Assembly: GCA_002494975.1 (NCBI GenBank)
Contig: DADI01000086.1
Location: 762 to 8,901, forward strand
Direction of reading: 5' to 3'
DNA: 8,140 nt
Source: Euryarchaeota archaeon UBA556
Lineage (GTDB): Archaea; Thermoplasmatota; Poseidoniia; Poseidoniales; Thalassarchaeaceae
Shown here: in pieces, positions 1-5,812 of the stretch
Layout of the letters: each line of letters begins with the position of its first letter
Numbering within the stretch: the first letter of the stretch is position 1
Made by a program: the position numbers and the translations under genes
Notes under the pieces: model-generated
Seen by the model: the letters and a program-made list of their open reading frames with translations, nothing else
What the model was told of the DNA's origin: nothing
The model's database searches: none

Positions 1-470
1 ACTTTGTCTCGTGATCTAACGATAGTTGTATTTTTCAAACCTGCAGCAATCATAGCAGGGTCGAGCGTAGGCGGTACCGGGCGTGGCATTTTTCCACGAG
101 GACCTAAAACTACACCGAGATATCTTCCTACTGTACCCATGTGTGGTATTTCAGCCAAGAAGAAGTCATATTGTTTAGCCATCTTACGAGCTTGTTGACG
201 ATTTCCTCCTAAATCTTCGATAGTTGTTGGATCAATTACGCTAATTCCAGCAGCACGCGCTTTCGTAGCCATCTCACTACCAGCAAACATTGCTATCCGT
301 ACATCTTTTCCTCTTCCTGAAGGAAGACGTACTTCTTCTTGAATACGATTTACTGGATTCTTCAAATCAACATCTTTGAGAGTTATAGCCATCTCAAAAG
401 ATTCTACGAACTTACGTTCTGGGGCGTTCTCTAATGCTTCTTGGATGGCGTTTTGGATATTTTCCTGCAT
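1..470 (-). CDS. rpl1: Ribosomal protein L1 (uL1), 3' end outside window
   Basis: This gene encodes the large-subunit protein of the L1 stalk, which binds 23S rRNA and helps release deacylated tRNA from the E site. The first 156 codons are present; the family is usually about 210-220 residues, so roughly the last quarter lies beyond the left edge. The translation opens MQENIQNAIQEAL and contains the family hallmarks VNRIQEEVRLP near residue 40 and LGPRGKMPRPVPPT near residue 125. The ATG at 470-468 is preceded by a perfect Shine-Dalgarno GGAGGTGA at 484-477, leaving 6 nt. The gene follows the L11 gene with a 54-nt gap in the conserved archaeal order rpl11-rpl1, so co-transcription is likely. 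Archaeal L1 can repress its own mRNA in methanogens, but I could not identify a convincing operator here. Identification is firm. Confidence 0.96.
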   Translation of the reverse strand, partial: MQENIQNAIQEALENAPERKFVESFEMAITLKDVDLKNPVNRIQEEVRLPSGRGKDVRIAMFAGSEMATKARAAGISVIDPTTIEDLGGNRQQARKMAKQYDFFLAEIPHMGTVGRYLGVVLGPRGKMPRPVPPTLDPAMIAAGLKNTTIVRSRDK

Positions 471-476
471 ATTTAT

Positions 477-484
477 TCACCTCC
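477..484 (-). promoter_or_regulatory. Ribosome binding site of rpl1
   Basis: On the minus strand this reads GGAGGTGA, fully complementary to the archaeal 16S rRNA 3' end, and sits 6 nt before the ATG at 470. It fixes the L1 start. Confidence 0.85.
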
Positions 485-524
485 GTGGTTAGCGAGGTTT
501 CCCTCTCCCACAATTCGTGATAAC

Positions 525-803
525 TCAGCTAAAGTGTTCGCTGAATTCCCCCTTGCTCATACGTTCGAGTGCTTCCTTTGGAGCAAAGCCCTCGACATTA
601 ACTCTCATAGCTACACAAGTTCCCATAACTTCACGGCAACGTGCATACAAGTTTGCACCCGTTAGGCGCTCTTCTTGTTCTGTAGCAATCTTCTTTATTT
701 GATCCATTGTCAAATTTTCAGACGCTTCTTCCCAGGACCCATTACACTTCTTTTTGCCAAGCGCTTGGACGACTTTATGTGGTGTCTCGTTACGTGCTGA
801 CAT
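525..803 (-). CDS. rpl11: Ribosomal protein L11 (uL11), C-terminal domain only
   Basis: The 92-residue product matches only the C-terminal, rRNA-binding half of uL11, the protein at the base of the ribosomal stalk in the GTPase-associated centre. The family pattern of NLTM-Q--KIA, K/R-rich helix and E-LGTC-SM-V-VEG appears here as NLTMDQIKKIA (30-40) and REVMGTCVAMRVNVEG (57-72). The N-terminal domain, with its PGPPLGPALG-type proline-rich segment that contacts translation factors, is absent; archaeal uL11 is normally about 160 residues. The start is well fixed: AGGAGGT lies 7 nt upstream and an in-frame TAG lies just upstream of that, within CATAGGAGG. Within the family signature, the usual SMG is AMR. 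Position between spt5 and rpl1 is exactly where rpl11 normally sits. The domain assignment is sure; whether the protein acts alone or with a separately encoded N-terminal half is unknown. Confidence 0.85.
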   Translation of the reverse strand: MSARNETPHKVVQALGKKKCNGSWEEASENLTMDQIKKIATEQEERLTGANLYARCREVMGTCVAMRVNVEGFAPKEALERMSKGEFSEHFS

Positions 804-810
804 GTGTATT

Positions 811-817
811 ACCTCCT
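811..817 (-). promoter_or_regulatory. Ribosome binding site that fixes the short L11 start
   Basis: The minus strand reads AGGAGGT 7 nt before the ATG at 803. A TAG triplet in the L11 frame overlaps its upstream side. Together they show that translation begins at the C-terminal domain and that no upstream extension is possible in this frame. Confidence 0.85.
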
Positions 818-888
818 ATGATTGTATCCCGCCGACTTACCTTCACTATTTGAGCGTGTTGCGTTAGTCCTCGGTCTCCTATATTCGA

Positions 889-1755
889 TTATTCGACACG
901 TTGAGTGACACGTACTTGGTCGGCTCTTACTGTTAATGCCACTGGAACTGCGGCTTCGAACAGTTCTACAGTGACCTCTTCTTTCGACTCAGTGACACGA
1001 ATTACACGTGCAGATTGACCTCTAAAGGCTCCACCATGGATTTCTACAATGCATCCTTCTTCTATTCCAGAAGTAGCAGCTTTTGGTTCTAAGTATGGTA
1101 GTACATCTTCAAGTGGAGATTCTCCGTCCAATACTTTTCTACAATTTTTAATCGGAGTCGTTGAAACTCCTGCTCTTCCGATTAGTTTCTCTACATGATG
1201 AAATGCAGACGCTTCAACGAAAATATATCCTTTCATATAATTAGGACTTAATACTCCATAAATTTCATCTTTAATATCCATTAAAGAGCCACTACCTGAA
1301 AGTCTAGCTTGAATTTCTCTAGCAACATTTTGTTCTTGACCAATACTAGTTTTTAGAATGTAAAGAAAAGATGCAACATCTCCATACATATCTCTTAGAC
1401 TCGGAGTACTGTATTCTTTCTTTCCAATCATACCTGGGTCAACCCATTCTGAATTCTTGTACAGTGTTTTAGGAGTGACCTCATTGCTTTCAGCAAGGTA
1501 AAGAATAGGTGTGACTTCTAACAATGAATTCCCCATTGCAATTCCCCTAGAAGGTCCTTGCCTCACTCTCACTAGTTTTTCTACAGGAATACCTGTTGAT
1601 TCGACAATTCTCGCTTTAACCGCGTCATCGTCATCAGGATCTCCATAACCATAGACTCCATCCCATGCACCAGGTAAGTCAGAGACTTCATCAGCCCTCT
1701 GCATAAGTAGAACTTTTTCTTCATGGCGAACAAATACAGTAAACGCATCAGACAT
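889..1755 (-). CDS. spt5: Transcription elongation factor Spt5 with N-terminal NUDIX-like domain
   Basis: The product has two parts. Residues about 1-127 resemble a NUDIX domain, with an opening strand FVRHEEKVLLMQRAD, then LPGAWDGVYGYG and a box region ending IVESTGI. Residues about 130-212 form the NGN domain (FLYILKTSIGQEQNVA, then NYMKGYIFVEA), and about 232-262 the KOW domain (GCIVEIHGGAFRGQSARVI). NGN plus KOW is the archaeal Spt5/NusG architecture, which binds the RNA polymerase clamp with Spt4 and supports processive elongation. Archaeal Spt5 is normally about 150 residues, so the 288-residue product is an extended fusion. In the NUDIX box, the REUxEE core reads ARIVES, so two of three catalytic acidic positions are replaced and hydrolysis is unlikely. 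I chose the ATG at 1755 because GAGTGA lies 5 nt upstream; a GTG at 1764 would add three residues. The gene starts 17 nt after secE ends, indicating an operon. Spt5 is certain; the role of the extra domain is unknown. Confidence 0.92.
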   Translation of the reverse strand: MSDAFTVFVRHEEKVLLMQRADEVSDLPGAWDGVYGYGDPDDDDAVKARIVESTGIPVEKLVRVRQGPSRGIAMGNSLLEVTPILYLAESNEVTPKTLYKNSEWVDPGMIGKKEYSTPSLRDMYGDVASFLYILKTSIGQEQNVAREIQARLSGSGSLMDIKDEIYGVLSPNYMKGYIFVEASAFHHVEKLIGRAGVSTTPIKNCRKVLDGESPLEDVLPYLEPKAATSGIEEGCIVEIHGGAFRGQSARVIRVTESKEEVTVELFEAAVPVALTVRADQVRVTQRVE

Positions 1756-1760
1756 TTCAA

Positions 1761-1766
1761 TCACTC
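1761..1766 (-). promoter_or_regulatory. Ribosome binding site deciding the spt5 start
   Basis: The minus strand reads GAGTGA, followed by 5 nt and the ATG at 1755. The competing GTG at 1764 lies inside this element and has no purine-rich motif of its own, which favours the ATG. Confidence 0.55.
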
Positions 1767-1772
1767 AATAAT

Positions 1773-2036
1773 TTATTTCGTTAACCATTCAAAGAATGAA
1801 GGAAGCAGATTATCCATTAGGTATAGCATAACGAAACCAATACCTCCAAGGACAAACATACCTATTCCACAAACGATAACGGTTTGGCGAAATTCTTCTT
1901 TAGAAGGCTTTCTAGCCATCTTCAAAATTCTAGCATAAGAACCAGTTTGAAGGCTACGAACACGGCTTTCAATTTCGTCTTGTAAGTCTTGGACTCTGTC
2001 CTCAACTGCACTAGTGTTTGAGTTCTCAATAGCCAT
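1773..2036 (-). CDS. secE: Protein translocase subunit SecE / Sec61 gamma
   Basis: This 87-residue protein is the small essential gamma subunit of the SecYEG/Sec61 channel, which clamps SecY and sits in the cytoplasmic membrane. The diagnostic amphipathic helix GSYARILKMARKPSKEEF spans residues 32-49 and is followed by one membrane segment at about 52-75. The protein ends with a short charged tail. An N-terminal stretch of about 30 residues, rich in Glu, Asp and Arg and probably helical, makes it somewhat longer than the usual 55-65-residue archaeal form. The ATG at 2036 is preceded by GAGGGAAAGGT, a plausible ribosome binding site. It lies between ftsZ and spt5, the standard archaeal order, with spt5 starting immediately afterwards. 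Identification is firm. Confidence 0.93.
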   Translation of the reverse strand: MAIENSNTSAVEDRVQDLQDEIESRVRSLQTGSYARILKMARKPSKEEFRQTVIVCGIGMFVLGGIGFVMLYLMDNLLPSFFEWLTK

Positions 2037-2118
2037 ACCTTTCCCTCAGAAGCAGCACGGCGACTGACCGACCTCATTTAAGCACGTCGGGAGAAACGTT
2101 GGAATGTATATGCCCTAA

Positions 2119-2132
2119 CTGAATATAATTTA
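2119..2132 (-). promoter_or_regulatory. Candidate archaeal promoter for secE-spt5-rpl11-rpl1
   Basis: Directly after the ftsZ stop the minus strand reads TAAATTATATTCAG, an A-rich stretch followed by a TATA-like core. A start about 26 nt downstream would give a leader of roughly 65 nt before secE. The 96-nt gap after ftsZ, long for this compact window, is consistent with a separate promoter for the translation-related genes. Support is from composition and spacing only. Confidence 0.3.
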
Positions 2133-3251
2133 TCAATTAATGAACTCAACAGTTCTAGTTTTGAGATTACGCATTTGTGTATGTAACGCCGCCCCATGTA
2201 TTTGCTCCGATTTAACCCCAGTTAATACGAGCAGTACGCGTATTTCATCTCCCATTGATGAATCTGTAGTGGCGCCTAGAATTATACGCGCATAAGGATT
2301 AATTCTATCTCGAATAATCTTTGCACATTTTTCAGTATCTCCCAATGAAAGACCAGGTCCGCCGACCACATTAATTAGGGCACCTCTAGCGTCCGAAATA
2401 TCAATGTCTAAAAGAGGAGAATGAAGCGCTTCTTCAGTGGCTTTTTCTGCACGATCTGGTCCGTTTGCTTCTCCTAAACCAATCATCGCAACACCTCCTC
2501 CATTTTCCATTACTGAGCGTAAATCTTGGAAATCAAGATTGACAATACCTTCCTTGGCAATCATTTCCGAAACGCCGGAAATTGATCTCATCAGTAATTC
2601 ATCAGCAACTCTGAATGCTGCGTCTAGAGGTAAATCTCTCACCCCTTCTACTTCTAGTAATCTTTCATTTGGAAGTACAACTACTGTATCACAAACTTCT
2701 CTCAATCTCTCAAGACCCCACTCTGCATTTTGTCTTCTAAGTGCACCTTCGGAAAGAAATGGATATGAAACTACAGCTATTGTTAACGCCCCAGCAGCCC
2801 GAGCTAATCTAGCTATTACATGAGCAGAACCGGTACCAGTTCCTCCTCCTAAACCAGCGGTAATGAATGCCAAATCACACTCATCGACTTCATTTTTTAG
2901 AGATCTCTCAGATTCATATGCTGCCTGTTCGCCTTTCTCAGGATCTCCTCCTGCGCCTCTTCCTCTTGCCGATCTACCAATAAGTACCTTATTTTGCACA
3001 CCTACTCTAAGTAAATGCTGAGCATCTGTATTTATTGCTATCCCTCTGACATATGTATCATCAAATAATCCCTCTTGTTCTAATCTGGCTACAGTATTAG
3101 AACCACAGCCTCCGCAGCCGAAAACTCGTATTCTTGGTTGAAGCGAAGATAGCAACTGAACAAGTTCCGAATCACTCTCAGTATCTATGGGAGCAGACGG
3201 TATTCCTTCATCCTCTTGAAGTTCTAATACACGGTCGATGATATTCTTCAC
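2133..3251 (-). CDS. ftsZ: Cell division GTPase FtsZ (FtsZ1-type by gene position)
   Basis: This 372-residue tubulin-like GTPase should polymerise at mid-cell into the division scaffold. After a roughly 40-residue acidic N-terminal extension, the nucleotide-binding motifs appear in order: FGCGGCGSNTV (44-54), INTDAQ (73-78), the tubulin signature GLGGGTGTGSA (133-143) and NERLLEVEG (195-203). The T7 synergy loop NLDFQDLRSVM (238-248) retains the Asp that completes the neighbour's GTPase site. The C-terminal domain includes ARIILGATTDSSMGDEIRVLLVLTG (321-345), so the protein should be active. The start is GTG at 3251; an in-frame TGA lies only two codons upstream and no ATG start is near. Archaea often have two FtsZ paralogues, and the copy beside secE is usually FtsZ1; the paralogue assignment rests on position. 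It lies 88 nt downstream of the phosphatidyltransferase gene. Confidence 0.95.
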   Translation of the reverse strand: MKNIIDRVLELQEDEGIPSAPIDTESDSELVQLLSSLQPRIRVFGCGGCGSNTVARLEQEGLFDDTYVRGIAINTDAQHLLRVGVQNKVLIGRSARGRGAGGDPEKGEQAAYESERSLKNEVDECDLAFITAGLGGGTGTGSAHVIARLARAAGALTIAVVSYPFLSEGALRRQNAEWGLERLREVCDTVVVLPNERLLEVEGVRDLPLDAAFRVADELLMRSISGVSEMIAKEGIVNLDFQDLRSVMENGGGVAMIGLGEANGPDRAEKATEEALHSPLLDIDISDARGALINVVGGPGLSLGDTEKCAKIIRDRINPYARIILGATTDSSMGDEIRVLLVLTGVKSEQIHGAALHTQMRNLKTRTVEFIN

Positions 3252-3339
3252 GAGTCACAGGCGGATTAGACAGAGGATAACCGTTACCCTTGTAAGAAGG
3301 GGTTTAGTTACTGTTTCATGATTTAATTGAATCAACGAA
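3252..3339 (-). promoter_or_regulatory. ftsZ leader with candidate TATA box and overlapping inverted repeats
   Basis: This 88-nt gap separates the phosphatidyltransferase stop from the ftsZ GTG. The minus strand has an AT-rich AATTAAAT at 3328-3321 that could serve as a TATA box. Downstream lie two small inverted repeats. One is CCCTT/AAGGG with a 5-nt loop at 3287-3301. The other is a near-perfect 7-bp dyad around a single base at 3275-3289 (plus strand GGATAAC, C, GTTACCC; one mismatch). They share bases 3287-3289, so they cannot form together as RNA. No strong ribosome binding site precedes the GTG. Confidence 0.35.
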
Positions 3340-4020
3340 TCATAATTCTAGGAGCTGTTTCCTAGTACTATTGAACCTAACTAAGAACGTGTAAACTCCT
3401 CCCCAAGCAGATACGGCTAATGCAGCCGTCATTCCATTTAACTCCGTATTACCCAGTAAAATATATTCTAAATATTCGTTGTATGATATAATATCTATTC
3501 CAGAACCTCCCGTATACGCTTGCATGGCGGCAATTAGAAGCCCTAAGAGGGTAACAATCATACGATCAGCTCGGGAAAATCCCCCGTATATTCTATCAAG
3601 TCCTACTGATTGAGCCTGTGTTCCCATATAAGATCCTAGAAGAGTTAGAAGTCCAGCAATTAAACCTGCATCTGGATTACTTACAAATGAAGCATTCATT
3701 CCAATTGCTACCAATAACCCCACATCAACAATACGGTCTATAGTATGGTCAAGAAAATCGCCATATGGTCCGTCTGTTCCCTGATGCCTTGCTAATGCGC
3801 CGTCTAGTGCATCAAAGACTCCTGCGATTAAAACAAGAATTACAGCAACAACAATCATCAAGGCTCCAGTAGTATTCATCCCTGCTATCGCTAGGACGTA
3901 AAATCCAACAAGCGAAACTAGTAATGATGTCCAAGTTAGTACAGATGGATCAAGATTACCTAATTTTAGTACAATTGGTTGTATTGCTTTTGTCCATGTA
4001 TCTCTCATTTTCTCAAACAT
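3340..4020 (-). CDS. CDP-alcohol phosphatidyltransferase family membrane protein (probably archaetidyl-phospholipid synthase)
   Basis: This 226-residue integral membrane enzyme transfers a phosphoalcohol headgroup to or from a CDP-activated lipid. The complete family motif spans residues 70-95: D70, D73, G74, A77, R78, then G87, D91 and D95, with canonical spacing. All four metal and substrate aspartates are present, so it should be active. Hydrophobic segments at about 28-48, 52-70, 98-112, 118-134, 153-169 and 196-214 fit the six-helix fold. In archaea the family makes archaetidylinositol phosphate, archaetidylglycerol phosphate or archaetidylserine. The GGFSRADRM segment (146-154) resembles the archaetidylinositol phosphate synthase group, but the headgroup cannot be fixed from sequence alone. 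The ATG at 4020 has GGAGG (4031-4027) 6 nt upstream, inside the end of the kinase gene, so the two are probably translationally coupled. Confidence 0.9.
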   Translation of the reverse strand: MFEKMRDTWTKAIQPIVLKLGNLDPSVLTWTSLLVSLVGFYVLAIAGMNTTGALMIVVAVILVLIAGVFDALDGALARHQGTDGPYGDFLDHTIDRIVDVGLLVAIGMNASFVSNPDAGLIAGLLTLLGSYMGTQAQSVGLDRIYGGFSRADRMIVTLLGLLIAAMQAYTGGSGIDIISYNEYLEYILLGNTELNGMTAALAVSAWGGVYTFLVRFNSTRKQLLEL

Positions 4021-4021
4021 A

Positions 4022-4564
4022 TTATTCCTCCATTACCCCAATCCAGTCAATCTCTGTGTCTGTAGTAGATGGTTTGAATCCATCTGTAATCCAATTATGA
4101 ATAGATTCAAAAATTACTTCTTGTCTTATTTCCGAGGTATCTAACTCCAACCAACCATTTGAATCCTTTTTATCGTTCCATGGCCCACCAATTAATTCCC
4201 ATTCAACATTCCCACGTATTTTTTCTTCAGTATAATCTCTACTTTCCAATCGTTTTTGTAAAATATCTGGTTGACACCGTAAGACAACGGTATAATCACA
4301 AGGGAGTTGATGGCTCAGATGTCCATCTATGATTATGGTATTTTCTGGATTTTCAGACCAAGATTTTTCTAATTCACGACATAACCTTTCGAGGTCTATG
4401 GGCCTAGAGTTATCTAATGTATCAATTTCTCCCAAGCAGTTGTATTTTTTTGCTAATGATTCTAAAGAAATAATATTGTATCCATTTCTTTCAAATAAAG
4501 ATGCAACTGTTGTTTTTCCAGTCCCCGGTGTTCCACTAAGTGCTAGTCTAAACACACTTCCCAC
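4022..4564 (-). CDS. AK6/Fap7-type adenylate kinase-like NTPase
   Basis: This 180-residue P-loop NTPase resembles the AK6 (human hCINAP, yeast Fap7) family, which has adenylate kinase and ATPase activity; eukaryotic and some archaeal members assist 18S/16S rRNA maturation with ribosomal protein S11. The Walker A motif GTPGTGKTT spans 11-19. The typical GHLSHQLP appears at 81-88, followed by the lid-region signature VVLRCQPDILQKRLESRDYTEEKIRGNVEWE (split here as VVLRCQPDILQKRL and EEKIRGNVEWE, 93-123). The start is uncertain: GTG at 4564 lies 3 nt after GGTGAT, whereas GTG at 4555 would begin MFRLALSGTPG, closer to family norms; an in-frame TAA upstream rules out longer forms. The stop is 1 bp from the next gene. 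This kinase beside a CDP-alcohol phosphatidyltransferase is, to my recollection, a recurrent euryarchaeal pairing. Family assignment is confident; the physiological substrate is inferred. Confidence 0.85.
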   Translation of the reverse strand: MGSVFRLALSGTPGTGKTTVASLFERNGYNIISLESLAKKYNCLGEIDTLDNSRPIDLERLCRELEKSWSENPENTIIIDGHLSHQLPCDYTVVLRCQPDILQKRLESRDYTEEKIRGNVEWELIGGPWNDKKDSNGWLELDTSEIRQEVIFESIHNWITDGFKPSTTDTEIDWIGVMEE

Positions 4565-4648
4565 ATTATCACCGGCATCGGTTTAACGGATGAATCCTCC
4601 CTATTGTAAGCGCAACATTGACTTAATTATCGTTCCCGCAAGTAAATA
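4565..4648. promoter_or_regulatory. Divergent promoter region between the AK6-like kinase and cax
   Basis: The 84-bp gap separates two genes transcribed away from each other, so it must hold both promoters. For cax (plus strand), TTAATTAT at 4623-4630 is centred about 22 nt before the ATG; no ribosome binding site is visible, so the mRNA may be leaderless or nearly so. For the kinase (minus strand), CTTACAATAG at 4610-4601 could be the TATA box, giving a short leader with GGTGAT just before the GTG. Both calls rest on composition and spacing. Confidence 0.4.
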
Positions 4649-5773
4649 ATGGTAGATGCTGCGAGTATAGTTAGAGCCTTTGATCCACGTGAAAGTAAAT
4701 TGAATATTTTATTGCTAGCGGTACCAGCAACCGTCTATTTTAATTATTTTCAACATGATGAGAACCTTTCGTTCATTACTTCTATGATAGCAATAATGCC
4801 ATTAGCATTTTTAATGGGTAAAGCCACAGAAGAAATTGCTCTAAGAACATCAGAATCAGTTGGTGGTTTACTCAACGCAACATTTGGAAATGCGGCTGAA
4901 ATAATAATTTGTGTTTTAGCTCTTATGACGGCAGCAGAGAATGTGGGTACAGAAACCGAAGAGATAATGATAAACATAGTACAAGCTAGTCTAATTGGCA
5001 GCATTCTTGGAAATTTATTACTTGTAATGGGTCTTTCATTTGTTTGGGGAGGACTTCATCATTCAGAGCAAAAATTTTCTGAAACTCAAGTAAGTTCTAA
5101 TGGCTCACTTCTACTATTATCGGTTATTGTTTTAATTATTCCAACAGTATTCAATTTCACAGTTGATGGTACCGCTGGCGATGATGGTGTTGAGAAACTA
5201 TCTCATGCAGCTGCTGTAGTTCTTCTAGCAATATACGGTTTCTTTCTTTTATTCCAACTCAAAACGCATTCTCATCTTTTTGCGACAGAAAATGCTCACC
5301 ATGAAGACCCGAATATGGATCAAAAAGATGCAATAATTTTACTCATTATTGCTACAATTTTAGTTTCATGGATGGCTGAGGTTCTTGTTCATTCAGTAGA
5401 ATCAGCCGCTGAAGAATATCATCTCCCATATCTTTTCATTGGAGTTATTCTATTACCTTTATTCGGTAATGCAGCCGAACATTTCACTGCCGTATCGGTT
5501 GCTGCAAAAAATAAGATGGACCTATCTTTCGCGATATCAATTGGTTCCTCGACTCAGATAGCAGTATTTGTAGCACCTCTAATGGTAGTTATTGCTTGGA
5601 TTCTGGGTTTACCTCTCACCTTTGAATTTGGTATACTCGAGACTATAGCAGTATTCCTTGCAGTTACAATAGCAAATTTAACAGCAGCCGATGGTAAGTC
5701 AAACTGGCTTGAAGGCCTCATGCTCTTAGGTACTTATGCAATTTTAGGCTTGGCCTTTTACTTTCATCCATAA
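4649..5773 (+). CDS. cax: Ca2+/H+ antiporter, CAX type
   Basis: This 374-residue membrane protein belongs to the calcium/cation antiporter superfamily and should exchange cytosolic Ca2+ (or another divalent cation) for protons across the cytoplasmic membrane. Both halves of the inverted repeat carry the CAX hallmark: GGLLNATFGNAAEII at 72-86 and LFGNAAEHFTAV at 271-282, with the cation-binding Glu at 84 and 277. Supporting segments are SILGNLLLVMGL (118-129) and ISIGSSTQIAVFVAP (296-310). About eleven hydrophobic segments are visible, with an acidic, His-containing cytoplasmic loop at about 205-225 between the halves. The length is normal for prokaryotic CAX proteins. The first gene of the plus-strand block, it ends 39 nt before the oxidoreductase. 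The ATG at 4649 lacks a ribosome binding site. Family is firm; ion preference is inferred. Confidence 0.93.
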   Translation: MVDAASIVRAFDPRESKLNILLLAVPATVYFNYFQHDENLSFITSMIAIMPLAFLMGKATEEIALRTSESVGGLLNATFGNAAEIIICVLALMTAAENVGTETEEIMINIVQASLIGSILGNLLLVMGLSFVWGGLHHSEQKFSETQVSSNGSLLLLSVIVLIIPTVFNFTVDGTAGDDGVEKLSHAAAVVLLAIYGFFLLFQLKTHSHLFATENAHHEDPNMDQKDAIILLIIATILVSWMAEVLVHSVESAAEEYHLPYLFIGVILLPLFGNAAEHFTAVSVAAKNKMDLSFAISIGSSTQIAVFVAPLMVVIAWILGLPLTFEFGILETIAVFLAVTIANLTAADGKSNWLEGLMLLGTYAILGLAFYFHP

Positions 5774-5780
5774 AACTACT

Positions 5781-5790
5781 AATTATAATA
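5781..5790 (+). promoter_or_regulatory. TATA box of the luciferase-like oxidoreductase gene (leaderless transcript likely)
   Basis: AATTATAATA is centred about 26-27 nt before the ATG at 5813, the usual distance from an archaeal TATA box to the transcription start. The sequence between box and ATG has no ribosome binding site. Both facts predict initiation at or next to the start codon, independent of cax. Confidence 0.6.
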
Positions 5791-5812
5791 GTGGTTAGAA
5801 CTCGCGAGATTT

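Noticed and set aside
441..702. Two overlapping plus-strand frames across L1 and L11
   Set aside because: They are antisense to conserved ribosomal protein genes, overlap each other, and show no recognisable protein pattern.
804..888. Possible frameshifted N-terminal half of L11 between spt5 and the L11 start
   Set aside because: Only 85 nt are available and they do not encode the GGKATPGPPLGPALG-type segment in any frame I read; the ribosome binding site there belongs to the short gene.
1723..1938. Plus-strand frame over the spt5-secE junction
   Set aside because: It is antisense to two recognised genes and lacks any family signal.
2437..2823. A 128-codon open frame on the plus strand inside ftsZ
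   Set aside because: It lies antisense to a fully convincing FtsZ; its translation is Ser/Thr/Pro-rich with no family resemblance and no ribosome binding site.
4587..4596. Small palindrome GGAT-TC-ATCC in the divergent promoter region as an operator
   Set aside because: Four-base arms are expected by chance; no partner site or conservation is visible.
4750..5004. Minus-strand frame inside cax
   Set aside because: It is the shadow of the membrane protein's hydrophobic codons, with no start signal or homology pattern.
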